Source: an uncultured Clostridia bacterium
GTDB taxonomy: Bacteria; Bacillota; Limnochordia; Darwinibacteriales; DTU012
Assembly: GCA_900019385.1 (NCBI GenBank)
Contig: FIZJ01000006.1
Span: forward strand, 30,593 to 94,592
DNA: 64,000 bases
Direction of reading: 5' to 3'
The notes beneath the pieces were generated by a model that was given only the letters and a program-made list of their open reading frames with translations, was not told where the DNA came from and did not search any database. Made by a program: the position numbers and the translations under genes. Shown piece after piece: positions 28,287 to 37,913 of the stretch. The first letter of the stretch is position 1. Every line of letters starts with the position of its first letter.

Positions 28287-29621
28287 ATGCCGTTTAGCAA
28301 CTTAACCAATCGTTTGCAGGATACATTCCGCAAACTGAGGGCCAGAGGTAAACTGACAGAAAAAGATGTCGACGCCGCACTGCGGGAAGTCCGTTTGGCT
28401 TTGTTGGAAGCAGATGTCAATTACCTGGTGGTAAAGGATTTTATTGCGAAGGTCAAGGAACGGGCGGTCGGGCATCAAGTTTTGGAAAGCCTCTCTCCAG
28501 GGCAGCAGGTGATCAAAATAGTCCATGAGGAATTGACCAGCCTGATGGGGGGGACGCAGAGCAAGATCAACCTGGCCTCAAAACCGCCGACAGTCATCAT
28601 GATGGTTGGACTCCAAGGTTCAGGTAAAACCACCACCAGCGGCAAACTCGCGCTGCATTTCAAGAGCAGGGGCCACAGGCCGCTGCTGGTTGCGGCGGAC
28701 ATCTATCGGCCTGCAGCTATCAAACAGCTGATGGTTGTCGGTGAGCAGGTCAAGGTACCGGTATTCAGCATGGGTGAAACCAATCCGGTGGATATTGCCA
28801 AAGCAGCTGCTGCACATGCCAGGGCACACGGAAACGACATTGTGATCATCGACACTGCCGGCAGGCTCCATATCGACGCCGAGTTGATGCAAGAGCTCGC
28901 AGAGATCAAAAACACCGTCAACCCTCATGAAATCCTGTTGATTGTCGATTCCATGACCGGGCAGGAGGCTGTCAATGTTGCATCCAGCTTTGATCAACAG
29001 CTTGGTGTCGATGGTGTGATTCTCACCAAGCTTGACGGCGACGCCCGAGGCGGCGCAGCGCTGTCCATCAAGTCTGTGACAGGCAAACCCATCAAGTTTG
29101 CTGCCATGAGTGAGAAGATGGATGGGTTGGAAGTGTTTTATCCAGACCGGATGGCATCCAGGATCTTGGGGATGGGCGATGTTCTAAGCCTGATTGAGAA
29201 AGCGGAAGCCGCCTTTGATGAACAAAAGGCTAGAGAACTGACGGAAAAGATGCGGCGTGACGAGTTCACCCTTGAGGATTTCCGGGAGCAGCTGGCTCAG
29301 ATTAAGAAAATGGGGCCTCTGGATCAATTGTTGGGCATGATTCCCGGAATGGGCAGGCTTAATCAGATGCGCGACTTGGCCGTTGACGACTCCCATTTAA
29401 AACGTATCGAAGCAATCATCAATTCCATGACTGGCGAAGAGCGGCGCAATCCTGACATCATCGGGGGTTCGCGCAAACGCAGGATTGCCGCAGGCTCAGG
29501 AACAAGCGTGCAGGATGTGAACCGGCTGCTCAAACAGTTCAACCAGACCCGGCAGATGATGAGACAGTTTTCAGAGCTTGAAAAACGCGGCCGTAAAGGC
29601 AAGTTCAATTTATTCCGCTGA
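28287..29621 (+). CDS. ffh: Signal recognition particle protein Ffh
   Basis: GLQGSGKTTTSGKLA, DIYRPAA, C-terminal M domain. Confidence 0.96.
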   Translation: MPFSNLTNRLQDTFRKLRARGKLTEKDVDAALREVRLALLEADVNYLVVKDFIAKVKERAVGHQVLESLSPGQQVIKIVHEELTSLMGGTQSKINLASKPPTVIMMVGLQGSGKTTTSGKLALHFKSRGHRPLLVAADIYRPAAIKQLMVVGEQVKVPVFSMGETNPVDIAKAAAAHARAHGNDIVIIDTAGRLHIDAELMQELAEIKNTVNPHEILLIVDSMTGQEAVNVASSFDQQLGVDGVILTKLDGDARGGAALSIKSVTGKPIKFAAMSEKMDGLEVFYPDRMASRILGMGDVLSLIEKAEAAFDEQKARELTEKMRRDEFTLEDFREQLAQIKKMGPLDQLLGMIPGMGRLNQMRDLAVDDSHLKRIEAIINSMTGEERRNPDIIGGSRKRRIAAGSGTSVQDVNRLLKQFNQTRQMMRQFSELEKRGRKGKFNLFR

Positions 29622-29675
29622 TCATCTCTCTTTGAGAGTGACATAGAAGCTTGAAGCAGCAGAGGAGGTGACAAA

Positions 29676-29918
29676 ATGGCAGTCAGAATCAGGCTGAAAA
29701 GGATGGGGGCAAAGAAACGTCCATTTTACCGGTTGGTAGTTGCTGACTCAAGAGCGGCACGGGATGGTAGATTTATTGACACCCTCGGGTACTACAACCC
29801 GATCACCGAACCCGCTCAGATTGAGATCGACAAAGAAAAGGCATTAAGCTGGCTCAAGAAAGGCGCACAGCCCTCGGATACGGCGAGAGCGCTCCTGAAG
29901 AAAAGTGGTGTGTTGTAA
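29676..29918 (+). CDS. rpsP: 30S ribosomal protein S16
   Basis: [32 protein letters not shown]. Confidence 0.97.
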   Translation: MAVRIRLKRMGAKKRPFYRLVVADSRAARDGRFIDTLGYYNPITEPAQIEIDKEKALSWLKKGAQPSDTARALLKKSGVL

Positions 29919-29954
29919 ATCAAGCCCTAAACTTAGACGATAGGAGGCAGTACT

Positions 29955-30185
29955 TTGAAGGAATTACTCGAATTCATGGCTAAGTCATTGGTGGAAAAAG
30001 CGGATGAAGTAACAGTTTCGGAAGTCGAATCCGACGGTGAGACAGTATATCAAATCCAAACCGCGGAAAGCGATATAGGCAGAGTAATCGGTAAACAAGG
30101 AAGAATCATCAAGGCGATCCGCACTGTCGCCAAAGCTGCGGCCGTCAAGGAAGGAATCAAGATTCGGGTTGATGTTGTGGAATAA
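29955..30185 (+). CDS. khpA: KH domain RNA-binding protein (YlqC/KhpA family)
   Basis: GRVIGKQGRIIKAIRTV KH loop; rpsP-rimM neighbourhood. Confidence 0.92.
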   Translation: MKELLEFMAKSLVEKADEVTVSEVESDGETVYQIQTAESDIGRVIGKQGRIIKAIRTVAKAAAVKEGIKIRVDVVE

Positions 30186-30718
30186 TGGAGCCGCGATGGA
30201 TTCTCATTGGTGAAATTGCCGCTGCACACAGCAGCAAAGGCGAAGTCCGGGTCATCCCCCACACCGAGTTCCCCGAAAGATTCCTCAACATGGAACGCGT
30301 GCAGTTGTTTAAAGAATCGGACGCGGAACCGGCACTCAGCTTCACAGTGGAAAGAGCGCGGCTGCACAAGCAGTTCGTTCTGCTGAAACTGGCGGGAGTC
30401 GACAACATCGGACAGGCACAAACTCTCAAGGGAATGCTGATCAAGGTGGATAGCCGCGATGTGGTGCCTTTGCCACCAGGCCGGCACTATATTTTTCAAC
30501 TGATTGGGTTGAAAGTAATAACCACCGAAGGCTTGGAGTTGGGTGTAATCACCGATGTGCTTCAAACCGGCGCCAATGATGTTTATGTGATCGATCCCAA
30601 TCCCGGTGTCACCAAGCAGCGGGAAATCTTGATTCCCGTGATTGAGCCGGTGGTGTTGGATGTAAACCTGGAAACCGGAGTCGTTTTAGTGAATCTCCTT
30701 GATGGACTGCTAGATTGA
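30185..30718 (+). CDS. rimM: Ribosome maturation factor RimM
   Basis: IGEIAAAHSSKGEVRV; TGANDVYVI; upstream of trmD. Confidence 0.93.
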   Translation: MEPRWILIGEIAAAHSSKGEVRVIPHTEFPERFLNMERVQLFKESDAEPALSFTVERARLHKQFVLLKLAGVDNIGQAQTLKGMLIKVDSRDVVPLPPGRHYIFQLIGLKVITTEGLELGVITDVLQTGANDVYVIDPNPGVTKQREILIPVIEPVVLDVNLETGVVLVNLLDGLLD

Positions 30719-30729
30719 GGATTGAGACT

Positions 30730-31473
30730 ATGCGCATAGATATCCTGACGCTGTTTCCTGAAATGTTTGATGGAGTCTTGGGCACCAGTATTCTCGGCAG
30801 GGCGCAGTCTGCAGGCTTGCTCACTGTTCAAGCCTGGAATATTCGAGATTTCGCATTTGACAAACACCGCACCGTCGATGATGTACCCTACGGTGGTGGG
30901 GCTGGGATGGTGCTGAAACCGGATGTGGTCACCGCTTGCCTTGAGCATGTCAAAGCGGTCAATCCGGGAAAAGTCGTCTATCTGACACCACAAGGCTCTG
31001 TGTTCGATCAGGTTAAAGCGGAAAGCCTGGCGCAGGAAGCCAGCCTGATTCTCCTCTGCGGCCATTATGAAGGCATTGATCAGCGCATCCGCGACGGATG
31101 GGTTGACGAGGAGATTTCGATCGGAGATTATGTACTGACTGGCGGTGAACTTCCTGCCATGGTGGTGATCGACGCTGTAGCCCGCTTGATTCCTGGAGTG
31201 CTTGGAGACGAAGCTTCAGCCCGGGAAGACTCTTTTGTCAATGGATTGTTGGAGTACCCACATTACACACGGCCTGCCGAGTTCCGCGGCCGTCAAGTCC
31301 CGCCGGTGCTGTTGAGCGGGAACCATGAAATGATCCGTAAGTGGCGTCTTAAGGAGGCTTTACGCCTAACTCTCAAAAGGCGCCCGGATTTGATCGAGAG
31401 GCGCCTGCTCTCCGACGAAGAGCGGCAGCTTTTACGGGAAGTATTGAAAGAGGAATGCAACGAAGGGAGGTAA
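30730..31473 (+). CDS. trmD: tRNA (guanosine(37)-N1)-methyltransferase
   Basis: [44 protein letters not shown]. Confidence 0.97.
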   Translation: MRIDILTLFPEMFDGVLGTSILGRAQSAGLLTVQAWNIRDFAFDKHRTVDDVPYGGGAGMVLKPDVVTACLEHVKAVNPGKVVYLTPQGSVFDQVKAESLAQEASLILLCGHYEGIDQRIRDGWVDEEISIGDYVLTGGELPAMVVIDAVARLIPGVLGDEASAREDSFVNGLLEYPHYTRPAEFRGRQVPPVLLSGNHEMIRKWRLKEALRLTLKRRPDLIERRLLSDEERQLLREVLKEECNEGR

Positions 31474-31478
31474 TTGCC

Positions 31479-31826
31479 GTGAATGTGATCGAGGCCATCG
31501 AAAGAGAACAGTTGAAGCAGGATCTGCCTGATTTCCGGGTAGGAGATACCGTACGGGTTCATGTCAAAGTTGTCGAAGGCTCCAATGAGCGGATTCAGAT
31601 TTTCGAAGGCGCGGTGCTGCGCCGGATGGGGTCAGGAATCAATGAGATGTTCACTGTGCGGAAAGTGACTCAAGGAGTGGGCGTCGAAAGAACTTTCCCG
31701 CTGCACTCACCACGGGTGGCAAAGATTGATGTGGTTCGCCGCGGCAAAGTACGCCGTGCCAGGCTGTATTATCTGCGGGAGCGCTCCGGTAAGGCTGCCC
31801 GCATCAAGGATCAAAGATTTTACTAG
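31479..31826 (+). CDS. rplS: 50S ribosomal protein L19
   Basis: [43 protein letters not shown]. Confidence 0.97.
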   Translation: MNVIEAIEREQLKQDLPDFRVGDTVRVHVKVVEGSNERIQIFEGAVLRRMGSGINEMFTVRKVTQGVGVERTFPLHSPRVAKIDVVRRGKVRRARLYYLRERSGKAARIKDQRFY

Positions 31827-31866
31827 GATATTGGGGAGTGAATCCGGGCACTCCCTATCCTTTTTT
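31825..31866 (+). terminator. Intrinsic terminator after rplS
   Basis: AGGATATTGGGGAGTG-AATCCGGG-CACTCCCTATCCT followed by TTTTTT. Confidence 0.8.
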
Positions 31867-31898
31867 GCTTCTTGATTTTGGCGAGATGGGGTGCGCTG

Positions 31899-32453
31899 AT
31901 GAGCAGAAGTGAGATCCGGGAATATGTCGAGGCGTTTGTCATTGCTGTACTGCTGGCCTTATTTATTATTACCTTCATTGCCCAATCGTTCCGGGTGGAA
32001 GGTTCCTCGATGGAACCGACATTACACGACGGGCAGCGGTTGATCGTGGATAAATTGTCATATCGCTTCAGCACTCCCAAGGTGGGTGATGTCGTAGTCT
32101 TCCGTTATCCGACGGATGTGACCCGGATGTTTATCAAAAGGGTGATCGGCATTCCCGGTGATGAGATTCTCATCGAAGACGGGATTGTTTACCGCAATGG
32201 GCGGCCGCTGGTGGAAAATTACATTAATGGTCCCACACATGGAGCCTTTACCCGCAACTATGGCCCGGTCATTGTTCCGCCTGAAAGCTATTTTGTACTG
32301 GGCGACAACCGGCTTAACAGCGATGACAGCCGTTATCCTGACGTTGGCTTTGTCCCCAAGGCTCTCTTGGTTGGGCGCGCTGTTTTTGCCTACTGGCCGC
32401 TGAACACAGTGGGAACTATAAGAGTCCCTGATTCTTTGAAACAGGAAAGGTGA
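31899..32453 (+). CDS. lepB: Signal peptidase I
   Basis: GSSMEPTLHDGQRLIVDK, FIKRVIGIPGD, GDNRLNSDDSR. Confidence 0.95.
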   Translation: MSRSEIREYVEAFVIAVLLALFIITFIAQSFRVEGSSMEPTLHDGQRLIVDKLSYRFSTPKVGDVVVFRYPTDVTRMFIKRVIGIPGDEILIEDGIVYRNGRPLVENYINGPTHGAFTRNYGPVIVPPESYFVLGDNRLNSDDSRYPDVGFVPKALLVGRAVFAYWPLNTVGTIRVPDSLKQER

Positions 32454-32468
32454 ATCTGGAGGATATTT

Positions 32469-33302
32469 ATGAGCATTCAATGGTATCCCGGACATATGGC
32501 CAAAGCACGGCGTGAAATCCTGGAAAACCTGAAACATATCGATGTCGTGGTCGAGCTTACTGATGCCCGGATTCCAGCCAGTGCCCGGAATCCAGATATT
32601 CCTGAAATTCACCGCAAACCCCATATACTTGCTGTCGCCAAATGCGATCTTGCCGATCCAGCCTGCACTGAAATCTGGTGCCAGTATTGGCGCCAGCAGC
32701 GCGAAAAAGTTGTTTTGCTTGATTTGATAAATGGAAAAGGTATTAATGTTTTGCGCAAAGAAATAACAAAATATCTGACAAAACAGAAACGTGAACCGAG
32801 AGTCTTGGTTGTGGGGATACCCAATGTAGGCAAGTCCACCTTGATTAATCGTCTGGCCGGGCGCAGCAGCGCCAAGGTCGGAGCGAGGCCCGGTATTACC
32901 AGGGGAAAGCAGTGGATTAACGCCGGTGGCTTTAGGCTTCTGGACACTCCCGGGCTTTTGTGGCCTAAGCTCGAAGATCAGGAGGCTGCAAAGAGGCTTG
33001 CTGTTGTGGCGGCGATCAAAGATGAGCTTTTTGACGCAGAAGAGATTACATATTGGCTGCTGGAATTCCTTCAGGAGAACTATCCAAAACTTCTAGCGAA
33101 ACGATACGGCCTGGAGGATCCGGCCGTTGAAACCGGAGAGGTTTTTGCCAGCATTGGTTACCGCCGCGGGTGTTTGGCAGCGGGAGGCGACATTGATCGG
33201 CTGCAGACCGCACAAGTGATTCTCAAGGATTTTCGTCAAGGACTGATCGGACCAATCACACTTGAATTGCCGCAAAGGAATGAACAGAATGAGGGATCTT
33301 GA
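32469..33302 (+). CDS. rbgA: Ribosome biogenesis GTPase YlqF/RbgA
   Basis: WYPGHMAKARRE, circularly permuted GTPase motifs, GIPNVGKSTLIN. Confidence 0.95.
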   Translation: MSIQWYPGHMAKARREILENLKHIDVVVELTDARIPASARNPDIPEIHRKPHILAVAKCDLADPACTEIWCQYWRQQREKVVLLDLINGKGINVLRKEITKYLTKQKREPRVLVVGIPNVGKSTLINRLAGRSSAKVGARPGITRGKQWINAGGFRLLDTPGLLWPKLEDQEAAKRLAVVAAIKDELFDAEEITYWLLEFLQENYPKLLAKRYGLEDPAVETGEVFASIGYRRGCLAAGGDIDRLQTAQVILKDFRQGLIGPITLELPQRNEQNEGS

Positions 33303-33897
33303 AAAAGAACTCTTGGGCAAAGGTTACTGTCACATCGCGGGAATTGACGAGGCAGGGCGAGGGCCGCTGGCCGGCCCGGTTGTGGCTGCGGCAGTAATTT
33401 TGCCTTCAGGCAGTGAACTGACAGATGTCAAGGATTCAAAGCAGTTGAGCGTCAAGCGCCGTGTTAGGGTTTACCAGGAGATAATGGAAATCGGAACAGT
33501 CGGCATTGGTGTCGCATCCTCCGCAGAGATTGATCAAGTCAACATTCTGCAGGCTACCTTCCTTGCTATGCGGCGGGCAGTGGCCGAGCTTTCCGGACAA
33601 GTCAAGGTGGATTATTGTATTGTTGACGGCAACCAGCCCATTCCAGACTTGGAAATTGCCCAATCGGCGGTTGTCAAAGCAGACGCCCGCTGTTACCTGG
33701 TGGCGGCGGCGAGCATTGTCGCCAAGGTCTACAGAGACAAGCTGATGGAAGAATACGACAGGCAGTATCCCCAATATGGGTTTGCCATACATAAGGGCTA
33801 TCCCACCAAAAGCCACATCCAAGCGTTGAACAGATACGGCCCATCACCAATCCACAGGCATTCTTTCGACCGGGTCAAAGGAGGCCTGATTTCATGA
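33289..33897 (+). CDS. rnhB: Ribonuclease HII
   Basis: IAGIDEAGRGPLAGPVVAAAVIL, KGYPTKSH. Confidence 0.96.
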   Translation: MRDLEKELLGKGYCHIAGIDEAGRGPLAGPVVAAAVILPSGSELTDVKDSKQLSVKRRVRVYQEIMEIGTVGIGVASSAEIDQVNILQATFLAMRRAVAELSGQVKVDYCIVDGNQPIPDLEIAQSAVVKADARCYLVAAASIVAKVYRDKLMEEYDRQYPQYGFAIHKGYPTKSHIQALNRYGPSPIHRHSFDRVKGGLIS

Positions 33898-34952
33898 AAT
33901 ATGTGTCGTGCAAGGATCTGCAGCCTGGTATGTGCATCGCACGTCCAATATACGGTGACGACGGCCAAGTACTCCTTAACAGCGGCGTTATTCTCAACGA
34001 AAACCATATTGCCCGCATGTACGGCAACGGTATCCCCGGTGCGTTTATACTGACAGATCACGACGAGGATGTGGCAGTTCCGGAAGTCGTGACCCAGCGG
34101 ACTCGCCAGAATGTGATCAGCCATGTCAAGCAGGTGTTTGAATCCATCGAACTTGGGAAAACTTTTGACATGCAAGAGCTCAGCGCAAGTGTGACTGCCA
34201 TCATCGATGAAATTACCGCCAATCCCAATGTCTTGATTAATCTGACTGATATCCGGACTTTTGATGGGAATATCTTCGCCCATTGTGTCAATGTGTGCAT
34301 CTTGTCGATTATAATTGGGGTCAAGTTTAACTTGAACGAGCTGGAACTGCGCGAATTGGCGATCGGCGCTATTTTGCACGATATAGGCAAGATCAGCATA
34401 CCGACGCAGGTTTTGCAGAAGCGCGGACCATTGACCCGGAGCGAGTTCGATTTGGTGAAGCGGCACACGGTCAATGGTTGGCACATTCTGCGGAATAATC
34501 ACGGGATTCCTCTGTTGAGCGCCCATATAGCGTATCAGCATCACGAACAACCTAATGGGAAAGGCTATCCACGAGAGCTGCTCGATGAACAGATCTATCT
34601 GTACGCCAAAATCGTGGCAGTGGCGGATGCGTACGATGCCATGACTTCTGCAAGGGTATACCGCCAGGGGATGATGCCCTTCCAAGCTCTGCGGGTGATC
34701 AGACAACTGCGGGAGATTCAATTCAACGCAGCGGCGGCTGATTACTTGCTCAGCACAGTGGCGCCATATCCAATAGGCTCCAGGGTCCTGCTCAGCAACG
34801 CTGAGATTGGTGTGGTGGTGGACGTCAATACGGTTGATCGGGAACGGCCGGTTGTACGGCTGTTGTTCCGCGCTGATGGCAGCAAGTACCAATACCCCAG
34901 GGAGATTGACTTGATGCAAGAAACCTCCCTGAAAATAGTCAGGAGCATATAA
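33894..34952 (+). CDS. HD-GYP domain protein (putative c-di-GMP phosphodiesterase)
   Basis: GAILHDIGKISIP, HHEQPNGKGYP, VADAYDAMTSARVYR motifs. Confidence 0.92.
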   Translation: MKYVSCKDLQPGMCIARPIYGDDGQVLLNSGVILNENHIARMYGNGIPGAFILTDHDEDVAVPEVVTQRTRQNVISHVKQVFESIELGKTFDMQELSASVTAIIDEITANPNVLINLTDIRTFDGNIFAHCVNVCILSIIIGVKFNLNELELRELAIGAILHDIGKISIPTQVLQKRGPLTRSEFDLVKRHTVNGWHILRNNHGIPLLSAHIAYQHHEQPNGKGYPRELLDEQIYLYAKIVAVADAYDAMTSARVYRQGMMPFQALRVIRQLREIQFNAAAADYLLSTVAPYPIGSRVLLSNAEIGVVVDVNTVDRERPVVRLLFRADGSKYQYPREIDLMQETSLKIVRSI

Positions 34953-35288
34953 GTGGCGAAAACCAAAGGGGTGTTGGGAGAAGAGCTTGCCCGTACCTAT
35001 CTGGAATCGCGAGGGCTGGCCACCAGAGAACGGAACTATCGGACCGAATATGGTGAAATCGATCTAATCATGCAGGACCAAGACGTCTTGGTCTTTGTTG
35101 AAGTGAAATACCGCGCCTCCGACCGCTACGGTAATCCTTTGGAAGCGGTGAGCCCCCGCAAGCAGGCAAAGCTCAAGCAAATAGCCCGGCGGTACATTGC
35201 CCAACTAGGTTACGAACCGGTTTGCCGTTTTGATGTCATAGGGATCTTGGGAACGGAAATCTACTGGGTGAAGGGAGCATTTGAATGA
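34953..35288 (+). CDS. yraN: YraN/UPF0102 family endonuclease-like protein
   Basis: GEELARTYLESRG, ERNYRTEYGEIDLIMQD, FVEVKYR. Confidence 0.94.
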   Translation: MAKTKGVLGEELARTYLESRGLATRERNYRTEYGEIDLIMQDQDVLVFVEVKYRASDRYGNPLEAVSPRKQAKLKQIARRYIAQLGYEPVCRFDVIGILGTEIYWVKGAFE

Positions 35289-36430
35289 GATCCAGATTCG
35301 TAACACTATTGATTGCTGTTTTTTTGTCCATCGGCTGTTTCAGCCCGGTGCTCGCGCAAAACTTTGCTGTGGATGCGGAAATCGGGCTTTTATATGATTT
35401 CGACTCCGAACAGGTGTTGTTTGCCCAAGATGCGGACAAACCTTGGACACCTGCAAGTTTGGTTAAAGTAATGACCTTGTTTGTGGCGTTTGACCGCATT
35501 AAGTCAGAAAACATCGACTTGAACAGCCAAGTCACGGTGAGCGAACGGGCATGGCAAATGGGTGGTTCCCAGATGTTTCTGGAAGTGGGCGACAAGGTTA
35601 CATTTGACGACCTCTTGCGGGGAATAGCTGTCGTTTCAGGCAATGATGCCTGTGTGGCCATCGCCGAAGCTCTGGCCGGTACGGAAGAACTGTATGTCCA
35701 GTGGATGAACAGCAAAGCGGAGGAGCTTGGGCTCAACTTGCATTTTGTAGACGTCCACGGATTGTCGGATGCCAATCAGATCACAGCACTTGACTTCGCA
35801 AAGCTGGTGAAGGCTTATCTCACAGATCATCCTCAGGCTTTGGAGTATCACAGCCAGCTTTCTTTTTCCTATCAGCCTCGGTCGAGTAGAAATCCTATTG
35901 TCCAAGCGAACCGCAATGGTTTGCTGAAAAGTTATGAAGGGGCGGACGGGCTGAAGACGGGCCATCTGAGCAGCGCCGGGTATAATCTTGTGGCAACCGC
36001 CGAGAGAGATGGCAGAAGGCTTGTGGCAGTGATCCTGGGCGCCACAAGCGAGGCGAAACGGGAGCAGGAAGCTGCCAAAGCGTTGGACTATGGTTTTAGA
36101 AGTTTCGAATCGGTGAGTGTTGATCAACTGCTCCCTCAAACGCAGGCCCGGGTTTATAAAGGCCGCAGCGACTATGTGGCACTTACCACCGACGGAGCTC
36201 GAGTCACTGTCCTGAAAGGCAGCCGCGACAAATTGAGCGTGGATGCAAAGATAGAAGTTCTACAGGCTCCGATAGCCATCGGAGAAAAGGTTGGAACATT
36301 GACTGTCTATCTAAACGGTGAGGTGCTGAAAGAAGCGCCGTTGTTTGCTGCCGGGTCTGTCGAGCGGGGCAATTGGTTTACTATTCTCGTCGACTCAATT
36401 GTTCTGTTCTTCAAAAAGCTGTTTAGTTAG
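35285..36430 (+). CDS. dacF: D-alanyl-D-alanine carboxypeptidase (DacF-like)
   Basis: Signal peptide; SLVKVM (SxxK), SGNDACVAIAEA (SxN), KTGHLSSAGYN (KTG). Confidence 0.9.
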   Translation: MRSRFVTLLIAVFLSIGCFSPVLAQNFAVDAEIGLLYDFDSEQVLFAQDADKPWTPASLVKVMTLFVAFDRIKSENIDLNSQVTVSERAWQMGGSQMFLEVGDKVTFDDLLRGIAVVSGNDACVAIAEALAGTEELYVQWMNSKAEELGLNLHFVDVHGLSDANQITALDFAKLVKAYLTDHPQALEYHSQLSFSYQPRSSRNPIVQANRNGLLKSYEGADGLKTGHLSSAGYNLVATAERDGRRLVAVILGATSEAKREQEAAKALDYGFRSFESVSVDQLLPQTQARVYKGRSDYVALTTDGARVTVLKGSRDKLSVDAKIEVLQAPIAIGEKVGTLTVYLNGEVLKEAPLFAAGSVERGNWFTILVDSIVLFFKKLFS

Positions 36431-36434
36431 GCTG

Positions 36435-36465
36435 AAGAAGGACCTGCGACGCGGTCCTTCTTTTC
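36435..36465. terminator. Terminator between convergent dacF and cwlJ-like gene
   Basis: GAAGGACC-tgcgacgc-GGTCCTTC followed by TTTTCTT. Confidence 0.75.
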
Positions 36466-36828
36466 TTACAGACAGAAAACATGGTCGCCGATGAGATACA
36501 CGATATCCCTGGTCCGGATCCAGTTTGTAGGACTCACCTTATCGGGGTTGTAAAAAAAGAGTGCTCCCCCGGTCGGATCGGCGCCGGCCATGGCCATTTC
36601 AGCCGCCTTGACGCTGTCGGGATGCACATCGGTGATCTGGAACAGCCTACCGTCGCTTACTGGAGAAAATTGCTGCGGCTGGTAGATGATTTCTTTAATG
36701 GAATTAGGGAACCGCGGGTCTTTGAGGCGGTTCATGACCACTGCTCCGACCGCCACTTTGCCTATGAAAGGCTCACCTTCGGCTTCAGCGTGAATCAACC
36801 TCGCCAACAGTGTGAGGTCATCGTTCAT
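36466..36828 (-). CDS. Cell wall hydrolase, SleB/CwlJ family, without signal peptide
   Basis: LARLIHAEAEGEPFIGKVAVGAVVMNRLKDPRFPNSI; start set to ATG 36828 behind GGAGGTG. Confidence 0.9.
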   Translation of the reverse strand: MNDDLTLLARLIHAEAEGEPFIGKVAVGAVVMNRLKDPRFPNSIKEIIYQPQQFSPVSDGRLFQITDVHPDSVKAAEMAMAGADPTGGALFFYNPDKVSPTNWIRTRDIVYLIGDHVFCL

Positions 36829-36973
36829 TTTATTCACCTCCAGTATACAATACTCGCCTGGATTTTTATTGCCACGCCCATTTCTTCTGACAGGGATACT
36901 ACGATTTTCGTCGAATTGAATATGAAGAATGACAAATTTAGGATTGTCCGTGCCGGCAAGGGAGGGAATACGC

Positions 36974-37465
36974 ATGCAGATTGACGATTTGGATCGCAAA
37001 ATTCTGCAGCATCTGCGGGACGACGGTAGGGTGAGCTATGTTGCGCTGGCAAGTAAGTTCAACGTATCTGAAGGAACAATTCGCAAAAGGGTCCGGAAAC
37101 TTGAGGAAAACAAGATCCTGCAAATAGTGGGTGTAACTGATCCCTTCAAAGTGGGATTGGATACAGTTGCCTTCATATGGTTGAAAGTTGAGCGCAGTAA
37201 ACTGGAAACCGTGATCAATGAATTGAAAACAATTGACGACATCCGGTACCTAGTCATCACTACCGGCTCATATGACATTGTCGCCATGGCTGTGCTCCCA
37301 AACAGAGAACGCCTGATTCAGCTTTTGAACAAACAGCTGGGGCAAATACCGGGTGTGCAGAGCACCGAAACATCGATTGTACTCGAGATTCACAAGCAAA
37401 TCTATCACTGGAGTCCCTTTGATCAAGCTTTGAAGCCAGGGGGTGAAGCCGATGCCGAGAGTTGA
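36974..37465 (+). CDS. Lrp/AsnC family transcriptional regulator (paralogue 1)
   Basis: IDDLDRKILQHLRDDGRVSYVALASKFNVSEGTIRKRV plus RAM-like domain. Confidence 0.93.
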   Translation: MQIDDLDRKILQHLRDDGRVSYVALASKFNVSEGTIRKRVRKLEENKILQIVGVTDPFKVGLDTVAFIWLKVERSKLETVINELKTIDDIRYLVITTGSYDIVAMAVLPNRERLIQLLNKQLGQIPGVQSTETSIVLEIHKQIYHWSPFDQALKPGGEADAES

Positions 37466-37913
37466 GATCGATGAAATCGACCGCAAGATAATTCAAATGC
37501 TCCAAAACGATGGAAGAGTACCGTTTCTGACCATCGCCAACCAGTTGGGCCTGGCCGAAGGCACGATCCGCCGCAGAGTGGCCCGCCTGCTTGATGAGAG
37601 AATATTGGAAATCGTCGGGGTGACGGATCCGCAGAAAGTGGGAATGCACACAGTAGCTATTGTCGGTTTGAACGTAGAGAGGCGGCGGATCGAAGACACC
37701 ATCGAGCGTTTGAGGCAAATGCCAGAAGTCCGTTACATAGCCGTTGCCACTGGGATGTATGATATCATCACCGAAATAGTCGTGCCGAGCAACGATGCGC
37801 TGCTGGAGTTCTTGATTGCCAAATTGAACGAGATACCGTGGATTATGAATACCGGGACATCGCTTGTCTTGAAAATCGCCAAACAGGATTTCGCCTGGAA
37901 CCCTCACGACTAA
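37443..37913 (+). CDS. Lrp/AsnC family transcriptional regulator (paralogue 2)
   Basis: IDEIDRKIIQMLQNDGRVPFLTIANQLGLAEGTIRRRV; overlaps paralogue 1 by 23 nt. Confidence 0.93.
   Translation: MKPMPRVEIDEIDRKIIQMLQNDGRVPFLTIANQLGLAEGTIRRRVARLLDERILEIVGVTDPQKVGMHTVAIVGLNVERRRIEDTIERLRQMPEVRYIAVATGMYDIITEIVVPSNDALLEFLIAKLNEIPWIMNTGTSLVLKIAKQDFAWNPHD

Noticed and set aside
33798-34919. 373-aa minus-strand ORF antisense to the HD-GYP gene
   Set aside because: Shadow frame opposite a gene with clear catalytic motifs; no family resemblance.
36829-36930. Sigma-G-like promoter (GCAATAA-17-GTATACT) for the cwlJ-like gene
   Set aside because: Implied start site would fall within or after the ribosome-binding site, leaving no usable leader.
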